Assembly: GCA_030829955.1 (NCBI GenBank)
Contig: JAURNY010000009.1
Span: 1 to 64,000, forward strand
Source of the DNA: Gammaproteobacteria bacterium
GTDB taxonomy: Bacteria > Pseudomonadota > Gammaproteobacteria > Eutrophobiales > Eutrophobiaceae
Direction of reading: 5' to 3'
Length of the DNA: 64,000 nucleotides
Shown: in pieces, positions 9,429-21,611 of the stretch
How positions within the stretch are numbered: position 1 is the first letter of the stretch
Layout: every line of letters starts with the position of its first letter
Made by a program: the position numbers and the translations under genes
Notes under the pieces: model-generated
What the model saw: only the letters and a program-made list of their open reading frames with translations
Told to the model about the DNA's origin: nothing
The model's database searches: none

Positions 9429-9456
9429 AATATAAACTCATTTTATTTATTTTCAA
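9429..9456 (-). promoter_or_regulatory. Possible sigma-70 promoter for the leuA leader
   Basis: TTGAAA (9451-9456) and TATATT (9429-9434) are spaced by 16 bases and lie at the 3' end of pssA. The expected start site falls on or next to the leader ATG at 9422, which would give a leaderless message and would explain the lack of a ribosome site. In AT-rich DNA such matches arise by chance, so this is tentative. Confidence 0.35.
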
Positions 9457-10210
9457 GTGTATCTTGTTCTTCTGTATTTTCCACTGCCATCCTGGCTACA
9501 CGATGCTTACGCACCATAAACAAGGTCAAGACAGGGCCCGAAATAGCGTAAATTAACGATAATCCGAACAATACTAATGGGGGTTGTACCGCCACCAAAC
9601 TAAACGCAGCGATAATAATAACAATCGCTACAAATGGAACACGGCCTTTGAGGTCGATATGTTTAAAACTGTGGTAACGAACATTACTTACCATGAGGAT
9701 ACCAAGCAATATCGTCGTTGGTAGACAAAATACCAGAAAGTTATGCCCATCATCGAAACCATAATCTGTCACTACCCAAATGGTGCTGGCAATAACTGCT
9801 GCCGCTGCGGGACTCGGTAATCCCTGAAAGAAACATTTATCCTGATTCATCGCCTGAGTATTAAATCTTGCCAAACGCAATGCAGCTGATGCCGCATAAA
9901 TAAAGGCCGCTAACCACCCAACCTTACCCATTTCACACAATGCCCACTGATACATTACCAATGCTGGAGCCAGACCAAACGATGCCAAATCAGACAAACT
10001 GTCATATTGCAAACCAAAATCACTTTGCGTATTGGTCAGCCTGGCAATCCGTCCATCCATACCATCCAGAATCATGGCAATAAAAATAGCAATGGCAGCT
10101 GCTTCAAAACTACTATTCATAGCTGCAACAATAGCGTAAAAACCGGCAAACAATGCCCCAGTTGTAAACAGATTTGGTAACAAATAAATACCGCGTCGAC
10201 GATTACTCAC
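9443..10210 (-). CDS. pssA: CDP-diacylglycerol-serine O-phosphatidyltransferase
   Basis: Integral membrane enzyme that makes phosphatidylserine from CDP-diacylglycerol and serine. The CDP-alcohol phosphotransferase signature is complete: DGMDGRIARLTNTQSDFG then YDSLSD, with acidic residues D49, D52, D70 and D74. Several hydrophobic membrane spans follow, and the C-terminal 25 residues are charged. At 255 residues it is the Bacillus-like PssA, not the soluble E. coli type. It follows the Psd-like gene by 83 bases in the ilv-psd-pss-leu string. Confidence 0.94.
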   Translation of the reverse strand: MSNRRRGIYLLPNLFTTGALFAGFYAIVAAMNSSFEAAAIAIFIAMILDGMDGRIARLTNTQSDFGLQYDSLSDLASFGLAPALVMYQWALCEMGKVGWLAAFIYAASAALRLARFNTQAMNQDKCFFQGLPSPAAAAVIASTIWVVTDYGFDDGHNFLVFCLPTTILLGILMVSNVRYHSFKHIDLKGRVPFVAIVIIIAAFSLVAVQPPLVLFGLSLIYAISGPVLTLFMVRKHRVARMAVENTEEQDTLENK

Positions 10211-10293
10211 AATCGATCATCCATACCTAATATTGAATATTGCCTGAGTGTAACGATGAATAAGTAATACTTAAAGGTCAAGATAGAAAGCAT

Positions 10294-10953
10294 TTATTCG
10301 ACCTTGTCCCTAATAACGCTTGCAGCTTCGGAGTGGATTAATTGTGCAAGAATTGTACTGCCAGATTTAACATGCTGACCAACTTCGACCTGAACCTTGC
10401 ATTCCAATGGCAGAAAAATATCGGTTAACCCGCCAAAATAAATATAGCCACATCGTTGTCCATGTCCGACACGTTCACCTGAATGTAAGTACACATGAAA
10501 GCGTCTAATGATGTCTCGCAAACGAATAGCAGTGACGATGTCATCACCTTCATCCGATTTGATATGAAAATCAAAGTGCCGACGTGATTCATGTTTGTCC
10601 GGTGATGAACACCAGTGATTACATAGCTTACCCTCAATCGGACTGCGCAATGAATAAGGATCAATAATTCTTGTGTTGATTTGAATTCGTTTTGAAAGGT
10701 TTTTTAGAAAAACCTCATCCGCTTCTTCTATCAATGTCACGACACCATAAACCGGACTAAGAACGGCTAATGGTTGTGGTGGTATATGACGGTAAGGATC
10801 TCTAAAAAGGTAGGCAAATACGATAAATAATAAAACACATATTATTAAATAGGCAATACCAAACACAAACTGACAAGCAATAGCAATGATTGCCAGTGCA
10901 AAAAGAAATATCCAACTTTCGCGGGCAATAAAAGTATAGCGGTTACTAGGCAT
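10294..10953 (-). CDS. Phosphatidylserine decarboxylase family protein, catalytic residues apparently lost
   Basis: A 219-residue protein matching short bacterial Psd: two N-terminal membrane spans (about residues 12-50), FRDPYRHIP, then the Psd beta-rich domain. True Psd has an Asp-His-Ser triad and self-cleaves at Gly-Ser to make a pyruvoyl group. Here the SPADG block reads SPVYG (Tyr69 for Asp), the HVNRAP block reads YSLRSP (Tyr100 for His) and the FGS cleavage site reads FGG (Gly175 for Ser). The reading frame is otherwise intact. It is probably not a standard decarboxylase. Its position beside pssA suggests a scaffold or regulatory role in phospholipid synthesis, which is inference. Confidence 0.8.
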   Translation of the reverse strand: MPSNRYTFIARESWIFLFALAIIAIACQFVFGIAYLIICVLLFIVFAYLFRDPYRHIPPQPLAVLSPVYGVVTLIEEADEVFLKNLSKRIQINTRIIDPYSLRSPIEGKLCNHWCSSPDKHESRRHFDFHIKSDEGDDIVTAIRLRDIIRRFHVYLHSGERVGHGQRCGYIYFGGLTDIFLPLECKVQVEVGQHVKSGSTILAQLIHSEAASVIRDKVE

Positions 10954-10994
10954 TAAAACTCAATATCCAATGTAACCGCCCTAATAATTTGAAT

Positions 10995-12035
<1,041 letters not shown>

Positions 12036-12049
12036 TTAAGTAAATAGAA

Positions 12050-12541
12050 TTAAGATTGAATGGCTTTATCGCCACGTGATATTCCGGACACACCAGAACG
12101 CACGACTTCCATAATCAGTTTTTCATCGAGCGCTTCGATGAAAGCATCCAGTTTTTCACCCGAACCTGTCATTTCGATGGTAAAGATATTTTCAGTCACA
12201 TCAATAATGCGACCACGGAAAATATCCACCATACGTTTAACTTCATCTCTGGCACTAACATTTGCAAGCACCTTGATCAACATCAACTCACGTTCGATAT
12301 GACGATAGTCGTTTAGATCAACAACCTTGATCACATCAACAAGTTTATTCAGTTGTTTATGGATTTGTTCAACCATCGCTTCAGAACCACCTGTAACCAA
12401 TGTCATTCTGGAAACCGAGGGATCTTCTGTTGGCGCAACCGTGAGTGATTCAATATTAAAGCCACGCGCAGAGAATAGTCCTGCAACTCGCGATAGAGCG
12501 CCAGCTTCATTTTCCATAAGTAAGGATAATATGTGGCGCAT
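12050..12541 (-). CDS. ilvH: Acetolactate synthase small (regulatory) subunit
   Basis: A 163-residue regulatory subunit that binds valine through its N-terminal ACT domain (MRHILSLLMENEAGALSRV to about residue 80) and activates the large subunit through its C-terminal domain. An upstream in-frame start reaches 12616, but that extension lies inside ilvB and lacks family similarity. The ATG at 12541, one base after the ilvB stop, gives the normal N-terminus MRHILS. It is coupled to ilvB and followed by ilvC. Confidence 0.95.
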   Translation of the reverse strand: MRHILSLLMENEAGALSRVAGLFSARGFNIESLTVAPTEDPSVSRMTLVTGGSEAMVEQIHKQLNKLVDVIKVVDLNDYRHIERELMLIKVLANVSARDEVKRMVDIFRGRIIDVTENIFTIEMTGSGEKLDAFIEALDEKLIMEVVRSGVSGISRGDKAIQS

Positions 12542-12542
12542 A

Positions 12543-14285
12543 TCAGGCAAGTTCCCTTTGTTCTGTATTTGAGTTTGGCGATAATTGCATCTCGTGATGC
12601 CCTTTACCATTAGCAATCATTGGATATACGTTTTCCGTCTGGTCTGTAATTACATCCATTAATACGGTACGGTCTTTATATGACAAGGCTTCTTTAAGCG
12701 CGTCTTCAACATCAGCAGTTTGCTCAACACGAATACCAATGTGGCCAAAACTTTCTGCCAGTTTGACAAAGTCTGGCAAGGAATCCATATAGGAATGTGA
12801 GTAACGACTGGAATAGAAAAATTCCTGCCATTGACGAACCATACCCATATAACGATTGTTCAAACTGATAATCTTGACGGGTGTATCATATTGCAAACAG
12901 GTTGATAATTCCTGAATACACATTACTAGACTAGCTTCACCACTGATACAACAAACAGTTTCATCAGGATGTGCAAGCTTTACACCTAATGCCGCGGGCA
13001 AACCAAATCCCATCGTTCCCAGACCACCGGAGTTAATCCAGCGACGAGGTTTATCAAATTTATAATATTGTGCAGCCCACATTTGATGCTGACCTACATC
13101 AGAAGTGATAAAAGCATCACCCTTGGTCAGTTCCCATAATTTTTCGATGACATATTGTGGTTTGATGACTGTGCTTTCACGATCATATTTCAAACAATCA
13201 ACCGCCGCCCATTCACCGATCTGCTTCCACCATGGCTCTAATACCTTGGTATCCGGTTTGGTTATTTCTGCCTTAATCATGGCAATTAAATCTTTAAGCA
13301 CATGCTTAACATCACCAACAATAGGCACATCAACCGGAACGTTTTTCGCAATCGATGATGGATCAACATCAATATGTACAATTTTTGCCTTTGGACAGAA
13401 TTTTTCCAAATCACCTGTAACACGATCATCAAATCTCGCACCAACAGCAATCAATACATCGCAATGATGCATCGCCATGTTGGCTTCATAAGTGCCATGC
13501 ATACCCAACATACCAATAAACTGTTTATCAGTTGCCTGATAAGCTCCCAATCCCATAAGGGTATTGGTAATTGGATAACCTAGTATCTTGGTAAAATCGT
13601 TCAGTTCCTTACTGGCTTCGCCCAGAATAACACCACCACCTGAATAGATCATAGGCCTCTTGGCGGACATAATTAATTTAACTGCTTTCTTGATTTGACC
13701 AGGATGACCCTTAACGACAGGTTTGTAAGAACGCATTTCAACTTCTTTCGGATATTCGTACTCACATGAATCCGCAGTCACGTCTTTGGGAATATCAACT
13801 ACAACAGGACCCGGGCGGCCACTGGTCGCCACGTAAAATGCCTTTTTGATAGTTGCCGCAAGATCTTTTACATCCTTAACCAGAAAATTGTGTTTAACAC
13901 ATGGACGAGTAATACCTATAGAGTCCACTTCCTGAAAAGCATCGTTACCAATCATATTGGTTGGGACCTGTCCTGTAAAAACAACCAGCGGAATAGAATC
14001 CATGTAGGCAGTCGCGATACCGGTCACCGCATTGGTCGCACCAGGACCGGAAGTCACCAGCACAACGCCTGGCTTACCTGTTGCACGGGCATAACCATCG
14101 GCAGCATGCGTAGCACCCTGCTCATGGCGCACGAGAATATGTTCCACATCTTTTTGCTTATACAATTCATCATAGATGTGTAACACCGCACCACCGGGAT
14201 AGCCAAACAAATGTTTGACTCCCTCATCTTTCAGTGCGCGACAGAAGATTTCTGCACCGCGAAGGATTTCTTTAGATTTAGCCAC
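12543..14285 (-). CDS. ilvB: Acetolactate synthase large (catalytic) subunit
   Basis: A 580-residue thiamine-diphosphate enzyme that condenses two pyruvates, or pyruvate with 2-ketobutyrate, in branched-chain amino acid synthesis. Seen are the N-terminal Pyr domain with the catalytic Glu in VRHEQGATHAADGYARATG, the FAD/central domain with GMHGTYEANMAMH, and the C-terminal ThDP site (GLGTMGFGLPAALG, then SGEASLVMCIQEL and NNRYMGMVRQWQ). In most family members the ThDP motif reads GDG; here it reads GEA. The symbol ilvI would be equally acceptable. It heads the ilv operon. Confidence 0.95.
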   Translation of the reverse strand: MAKSKEILRGAEIFCRALKDEGVKHLFGYPGGAVLHIYDELYKQKDVEHILVRHEQGATHAADGYARATGKPGVVLVTSGPGATNAVTGIATAYMDSIPLVVFTGQVPTNMIGNDAFQEVDSIGITRPCVKHNFLVKDVKDLAATIKKAFYVATSGRPGPVVVDIPKDVTADSCEYEYPKEVEMRSYKPVVKGHPGQIKKAVKLIMSAKRPMIYSGGGVILGEASKELNDFTKILGYPITNTLMGLGAYQATDKQFIGMLGMHGTYEANMAMHHCDVLIAVGARFDDRVTGDLEKFCPKAKIVHIDVDPSSIAKNVPVDVPIVGDVKHVLKDLIAMIKAEITKPDTKVLEPWWKQIGEWAAVDCLKYDRESTVIKPQYVIEKLWELTKGDAFITSDVGQHQMWAAQYYKFDKPRRWINSGGLGTMGFGLPAALGVKLAHPDETVCCISGEASLVMCIQELSTCLQYDTPVKIISLNNRYMGMVRQWQEFFYSSRYSHSYMDSLPDFVKLAESFGHIGIRVEQTADVEDALKEALSYKDRTVLMDVITDQTENVYPMIANGKGHHEMQLSPNSNTEQRELA

Positions 14286-14499
14286 AACTCTTAACCACTT
14301 GATATAATGTTTAATTATAGTCGAAACTGCGGGAAGTTACTTAGAATCTAGTGTCAGGTCAAGTTATGTCTTGTATTTAAGCGTATATGAAGTGTAGTTT
14401 CTTAAAAATAGCAATTTATGACCTTGGTATTGTCTGAGTCTTACCCTAAAAGACATTTCCGTTTATAGTAAAATTACTTCAACTCAATCAGGCTAATTG

Positions 14500-16212
14500 A
14501 TGAAAACAACAAATTTATTGCTCGGGACCTTGCGTGAGGCGCCTGCCGACGCTGAGGTAATAAGCCATCAGTACATGCTCCGTGCTGGCATGGTGAGACA
14601 ACTTGCCCGAGGTATCTATACCTGGCTGCCTCTTGGGCTGCGCGTGTTAAGAAAAGTAGAAAATATTGTCCGTGAGGAAATGGATCGTGCCGGCGCACAA
14701 GAGATGTTTATGCCTGCTGTGATACCCGCTGAACTCTGGCAGGAAACTGGTCGTTGGGATAAATATGGCCCTGATTTATTAAGACTGACCGACCGCCATG
14801 ATCGTGAATTTTGTTTCGGCCCAACTCATGAGGAGGTCATAACTGATCTAGTACGTCGGGAAATCAAAAGCTACAAGCAACTACCCTGTAACTTTTACCA
14901 AATCCAAACCAAATTCCGTGATGAAATTCGCCCTCGTTTTGGCATTATGCGTGGTCGTGAATTCCTGATGAAAGATGCTTATTCATTTCATCTGACCGGA
15001 GACTCATTACAGGAAACCTATGAACTGATGTTTCAAACCTATAGTTCAATTTTTACACGTCTGGGTTTGTACTTCAGGGCGGTAATGGCGGATTCCGGCA
15101 ATATTGGCGGCAATAGTTCGCATGAGTTTCATGTATTAGCTGAATCTGGAGAAGATTGCATTGTCTTTTCCGAGAATGGTAGTTACGCAGCAAACCTGGA
15201 AAGAGCGGAAACAATGCCGTGCACAGAATCACGACCTATTGCTACACAAACGATCGACACGGTTGATACTCAAAATCAACACAGTATTAGTGACGTTAGC
15301 CAGTTTTTAAACATTGCTGAATCACAATGTGTAAAAACACTCATTGTGAAAGGTGAAGAAAGTTTAGTCGCAATGGTTTTACGAGGCGATCACGAATTGA
15401 ATCATATTAAAGCTGAAAAGCTTGAAGGAGTGCTTAGTCCACTTACCTTTGCGGAAGAAGACGAAATCAAAGATTCGATCGGTTGTAAAATCGGCGCAAT
15501 CGGTCCGGTTGGTCTGAATATTCCAGTTTATATTGATCATGCCGCCGGACAACTTGCCGATTTTGTTTGTGGCGCAAATAAAGACGACAAACATTTAATT
15601 GGTGTTAACTGGGAACGGGATTGTCCTCTAAGCACCACAGTGGATATACGAAATGTTGTTGAGGGTGAAATAGCAGCTGATAGATCGGGTAAGTTAAAAT
15701 TTGCTCGTGGAATCGAAGTTGGCCATATATTTCAGTTGGGCGATAAATATAGTGCTAGCATGAAAGCGACCTGTCTTGATGAACAGGGTAAATCAATCAA
15801 GCTTACCATGGGCTGTTATGGCATTGGTGTTTCACGAATTGTTGCCGCGGCGATTGAACAAAATCATGATGATAAAGGCATTATATGGCCCGCAACAATC
15901 GCGCCATTCGAAGTTGCACTGGTACCTATCAACATGCACAAATCACAACGATTACGTGATGAGGTATTAAAACTTTATAATGAACTCCAGACAGCTGGAA
16001 TTGATGTCTTACTTGATGATCGAAAGGAACGTCCTGGAGTAATGTTTGCTGATATGGAATTAATCGGCATTCCTTATCGCATCGTCTTTAGTGAAAAAGG
16101 ACTTGATACGGGCAAGCTCGAATTTAAAGCCAGAACTGATAGCGACAACTCTGAGATAGAACTCGGCAGTGTCGTCAGTTTTCTGAAAAAAAAGCTTGAA
16201 AACGTTAGGTAA
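14500..16212 (+). CDS. proS: Prolyl-tRNA synthetase
   Basis: A 570-residue class II synthetase of the bacterial type. Motif 2 lies around [32 protein letters not shown], with the TxE-type loop [10 protein letters not shown] before it, motif 3 at [18 protein letters not shown] and the anticodon-binding domain at the end. The editing INS domain, which removes mischarged alanine, occupies about residues 225-400. A TTG lies three bases upstream of the ATG at 14500, but the ATG gives the standard [11 protein letters not shown] start. A TATAGT hexamer at 14464-14469 may be its -10 box. It is divergent from ilvB. Confidence 0.96.
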   Translation: MKTTNLLLGTLREAPADAEVISHQYMLRAGMVRQLARGIYTWLPLGLRVLRKVENIVREEMDRAGAQEMFMPAVIPAELWQETGRWDKYGPDLLRLTDRHDREFCFGPTHEEVITDLVRREIKSYKQLPCNFYQIQTKFRDEIRPRFGIMRGREFLMKDAYSFHLTGDSLQETYELMFQTYSSIFTRLGLYFRAVMADSGNIGGNSSHEFHVLAESGEDCIVFSENGSYAANLERAETMPCTESRPIATQTIDTVDTQNQHSISDVSQFLNIAESQCVKTLIVKGEESLVAMVLRGDHELNHIKAEKLEGVLSPLTFAEEDEIKDSIGCKIGAIGPVGLNIPVYIDHAAGQLADFVCGANKDDKHLIGVNWERDCPLSTTVDIRNVVEGEIAADRSGKLKFARGIEVGHIFQLGDKYSASMKATCLDEQGKSIKLTMGCYGIGVSRIVAAAIEQNHDDKGIIWPATIAPFEVALVPINMHKSQRLRDEVLKLYNELQTAGIDVLLDDRKERPGVMFADMELIGIPYRIVFSEKGLDTGKLEFKARTDSDNSEIELGSVVSFLKKKLENVR

Positions 16213-16625
16213 TATTTAATCCATCAAAAGCCCGTTGTTCAAGCCAATCAACTTAAACACTGGAAACATGGACATAAGCTGGACCTTTATATGTCCATGA
16301 TTCAAATATGGTTAATTTTTTACTCTCACCTGTCGCTATGACTTCAAAGCACCCATCAGTCAGATTTCTGACTACTCGATAGAACTAGCTATCTGGCTTT
16401 TAGACTTGTAGAAGCATAGTCCGGTATTGATGATCAACTTCAAAGATAATGCAAACAAATTATATCTGCTTACAGTAAGTTACTGCATAAGGAACATCAT
16501 GAAATGAAACTGTTTTTAACAATAAATAAAAAGACAGTGAGTGCGACTAACTTGCTTGAGTTAGGTATCACATACGACATTTTTCAATTTGAGAATAATT
16601 AAAACTAATCTGACTTATGCATTCA
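16213..16625. other. Intergenic gap, 413 bases, no clear gene
   Basis: Between the convergent ends of proS and yihY. It holds a 10-base inverted repeat (16267-16299), a 6-base one (AGTCAG/CTGACT near 16357-16372), and a 32-codon plus-strand frame at 16504-16602 that I do not recognise and that has no ribosome site. It could contain decayed coding sequence, but nothing can be supported. Confidence 0.5.
16267..16299. repeat. Inverted repeat between proS and yihY
   Basis: Perfect 10-base arms CATGGACATA (16267-16276) and TATGTCCATG (16290-16299) enclose a 13-base loop. It lies 55 bases after the proS stop. No T run follows immediately, so it is a weak terminator candidate; it may instead slow message decay. 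Confidence 0.6.
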
Positions 16626-17888
16626 CTATGCATTCTTGCTTTTTAAAAAATCAGACAGCGACACTGACAAAACTGACTCTAGTTCATTTCTATGTTCACT
16701 AATACGATCTTTCAATCTTTGCGATAGTATATCTTTGTCTAATTCTTCTGCAGAAACAGGCAGTTTGACAGGTAAAACCTCATGTAATTCATACAGCGTT
16801 GTTTCTGTCATATCGCGTGATAATAACCATTGCCCGTTGGAACTTTGATTAACCCACTCAGCATGCTCCAGATACTCAAGCAAGTCATTAAGTTGATGAT
16901 GAGGTAATTTAATAGTTTTCTTTCGAAAATCAGGGATACTTACTGTATGGCCAGATTGTTGTGCGTGATATAAATACTCAAGAACTTTTAATACATTAAC
17001 AAAACTCCAGCCAGCTTTACTCCGGTTTTCTATTTCATCCTGCAGTCGAAAAGATGTTAGACAAAATGACAAATGCGATCCAAATAAAACTATCGTCCAT
17101 GAAACATAAATCCAGATTAAAAATAAGGGAATAGCTGAAACAGCGCCGTAAATATTCTGATAGGTGGGCATACTCTTGATATATATACCAAAACCGTATT
17201 TTGCTAACTCAAAAAAAATTGCACACAATACTCCACCAGCTAGCGCAATTTTTTTCGGCACAAAACAATTCGGAATCAAAATATATATAAGTGTGAATGC
17301 AATCGATGTCGTCAAAAACGGCAACCAGCTTAATAATCGGGTTGTAATCTGATATGAAGTATCTGCATCGGCTATCACCGGCAATGAAAATAAATAAGAA
17401 GTTGCAGCCAAACCAATACCAATGAATAAAGGCCCCATAGTTAATACAGCCCAATACACTAATAAACGTGCAACCGGATTACGTTTTTTTCGAACATACC
17501 AGATACGATTAAATGCATTATCGATTGTTGCCATTAACATTAAGGCAATTATGATCAGTGCAAAACTACCTGAAATGGTTAATGAGGATGCCTTTCTAGA
17601 AAACTCTGTTAGATAATCCAGTAGGTTTTCACCAAACTGTGGTACAAAATTACTAAAAATAAATTCCTGAATAGCAGTTGATACATCTTGCAAAATGGGA
17701 ATCTTGCCAAACAGTCCAAACATAACGGCTAATAATGGGATGATTGACAATAATGTTGTAAAGGCAAGTGATGAGGCAGTTCTCATGCCCCCTGTCTCAT
17801 TGAAGTGACGAATAAAAAAATGAATAAAATAATAGCCATGAATCGCAAACGAGCGAATTCTTTTATGTATTTTTTCTATCTTATTCAT
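16626..17888 (-). CDS. YihY family inner membrane protein
   Basis: A 420-residue protein with an N-terminal membrane domain of about six spans (residues 30-290) carrying the family pattern GGMRTASSLAFTTLLSIIPLLAV, NRIWYVRKKRNPVARL and the conserved SAIPLFLIWIYVSWTIVLFGSHLSF block. A cytoplasmic tail of about 130 residues follows and looks like a winged-helix fold. Proteins of this family were once called RNase BN by mistake; their role is unknown. It is divergent from the arsC-like gene. Confidence 0.88.
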   Translation of the reverse strand: MNKIEKIHKRIRSFAIHGYYFIHFFIRHFNETGGMRTASSLAFTTLLSIIPLLAVMFGLFGKIPILQDVSTAIQEFIFSNFVPQFGENLLDYLTEFSRKASSLTISGSFALIIIALMLMATIDNAFNRIWYVRKKRNPVARLLVYWAVLTMGPLFIGIGLAATSYLFSLPVIADADTSYQITTRLLSWLPFLTTSIAFTLIYILIPNCFVPKKIALAGGVLCAIFFELAKYGFGIYIKSMPTYQNIYGAVSAIPLFLIWIYVSWTIVLFGSHLSFCLTSFRLQDEIENRSKAGWSFVNVLKVLEYLYHAQQSGHTVSIPDFRKKTIKLPHHQLNDLLEYLEHAEWVNQSSNGQWLLSRDMTETTLYELHEVLPVKLPVSAEELDKDILSQRLKDRISEHRNELESVLSVSLSDFLKSKNA

Positions 17889-17971
17889 ATTTTTATCAAT
17901 TTATGCAGGCTAATCACTACATTAACAATTTATGATTCTGCTATCATTGTACTTTATTCATTATAGACGGT

Positions 17972-19837
<1,866 letters not shown>

Positions 19838-19841
<4 letters not shown>

Positions 19842-20554
19842 AGTGAAGACTCCAGCATTTTTCTAACCAGTGGCACGGTAATCTTTCTTTTTTCTGCTAA
19901 TGAGTACTCATCAATGCGGTTTAAAATTTTCACCAAACTATGTAAGTCGCGTTCAACTCTCTGAATTAGATATTGCGCAACTTCATCCGGAAATTCAAAT
20001 CCTGATTTCTTTGCCAGTTGTTTCAAGATAACAATTTTTTGCTCATCACTTGGAATATCTAATTGAAATACCAGACCCCAGTTTAATCTTGATCTCAGAT
20101 CTTCGATGGATAAGTCTATATTTGCTGATGACGCATTACCGGCAATAATCATTGAGTGGCCATTATCCCTTAACTCGTTATATAACCACACCAGGGTTTG
20201 TTGCCACTCAATACTTTCACTGACACATTCAAGCGAATCAACACAAACCAGATTCAGCATACCAAGGTCATGTAGCATCTCCGGTTTGAATTCATGGATT
20301 TGTTCCAATGGAATATACGCAACCTGTCGCTGAGCTTGTCCGGCAAGCTTACATGCCGCCTGTAGCAGATGACTTTTTCCTGTTGCTGTTGCGCCCCATA
20401 AATAGAGATGTTGGGTTTCTTCGCCCGAGGCAATCTTCCTGATTAATTCCAATAGTTCGGTTTTTGTTTCTGTAAGAAACGTTTCAAACTCTATTTGCTG
20501 AAACTTTCCAAACTGTAGTGGAATCTGTTTAAGTGCAGAATGCTCTGCATTCAT
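19838..20554 (-). CDS. hda: DnaA regulatory inactivator Hda
   Basis: A 238-residue AAA+ protein homologous to the DnaA ATPase domain. With the sliding clamp it promotes ATP hydrolysis by DnaA and so prevents extra rounds of initiation. Walker A is GATATGKSHLLQA, Walker B is LVCVDSLE, and the arginine region SRLNWGLVFQLDIPSDEQK is present. The N-terminus has a short segment QIPLQFGKF that fits the clamp-binding box QLPLxF. It lies directly behind perM, overlapping by ATGA, the usual gammaproteobacterial arrangement. Confidence 0.93.
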
Positions 20555-21606
20555 GATGAATAAACTTGGCTGTTTATATATTGACGATGCATGTAACGCA
20601 GCATGACTGTAATGACTGCAGCAATAGGCAATGCTAATAACATACCAACGAATCCAAATAACTGTGCGCCAGCCATGACAGCAAATATTACCGCGACAGG
20701 ATGCAGACCGATACGATCACCAACCAGCAATGGTGACAACACCATGCCTTCCATTGCCTGTCCAAAACCAAATACTAGTAAAACATAAAATATATGAATC
20801 ACATCATGAAACTGCATAAAGGCTGCAATAGAGGCAATGATAATACCGACAATAAAACCAAGATAAGGCATGAAACTAACCAGACCAGATGTCATACCGA
20901 TCAACAGAGAGAACTCAATACCGACTATCCAGAGACCAATACTATAAATAAACCCGAGCGCAACCATCACAAGTAATTGTCCGCGTAAAAATTCTGCTAA
21001 AACTGCATCACATTCACTAGCAATTGTTTTCACATCGGCAAAATATTTTCTTGGTATCAGTTCTGCAATTCCGGCTACCAAATGATCCCAATCTCGCAGT
21101 AAATAAAAAGTGACTATAGGGATCAATATCAGATTACTTACCCATAACAAAACTGCTTGTCCCGATTCAGATAATTTAGTCATTAATTTACTGACTACAT
21201 TACCTAATGTTTGCCAATGTCCACTAAGTGAATCTCGCGCACCTTGCAGATTGATACTGCTTAAATCAACTGCCAGACGTTCAGATAAACTTGGGATCAA
21301 ACTGCTCTGGATATAATTGAAAATTTCCGGAATGCGTTGGAGCAAACCTGAGAGTTGTTCTTCTAATAACGGGAATATAATAAACAGTATTACCATTAAA
21401 ATAATAAACATAATGAAAAATACAATAACGACTGCCAGAGTACGACTTAGTTTTTTTGCTTCGAGTCCATCTGTAACAGGATCACCGAGATAGGCCAACA
21501 AGGCGCTAATCATAAAAGGTGTCAGGATTGGCGCTAATAAATAGATTAAATAACCACTAACAACCAGAACCGCCAACAAAAACCATTTTTGTGCATCAGA
21601 GATCAT
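20551..21606 (-). CDS. AI-2E family transporter (PerM-like)
   Basis: A 351-residue membrane protein with about seven to eight spans. Family landmarks are the N-terminal pair of helices (WFLLAVLVVSGYLIYLLAPILTPF), a long amphipathic middle section (residues 80-150), and the C-terminal segment GLVSFMPYLGFIVG and LSPLLVGDRIGLHPV. Members include the AI-2 exporter and Na+/H+ antiporters; the substrate here is not determinable. It is coupled to hda and follows the DUF2066 gene by 5 bases. Confidence 0.9.
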   Translation of the reverse strand: MISDAQKWFLLAVLVVSGYLIYLLAPILTPFMISALLAYLGDPVTDGLEAKKLSRTLAVVIVFFIMFIILMVILFIIFPLLEEQLSGLLQRIPEIFNYIQSSLIPSLSERLAVDLSSINLQGARDSLSGHWQTLGNVVSKLMTKLSESGQAVLLWVSNLILIPIVTFYLLRDWDHLVAGIAELIPRKYFADVKTIASECDAVLAEFLRGQLLVMVALGFIYSIGLWIVGIEFSLLIGMTSGLVSFMPYLGFIVGIIIASIAAFMQFHDVIHIFYVLLVFGFGQAMEGMVLSPLLVGDRIGLHPVAVIFAVMAGAQLFGFVGMLLALPIAAVITVMLRYMHRQYINSQVYSS

Positions 21607-21611
21607 AGTTA

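Noticed and set aside
14286-14496. A possible ilv leader peptide upstream of ilvB
   Set aside because: The only minus-strand short frame found has few branched-chain codons and no U-run hairpin behind it, so an attenuator cannot be supported there.
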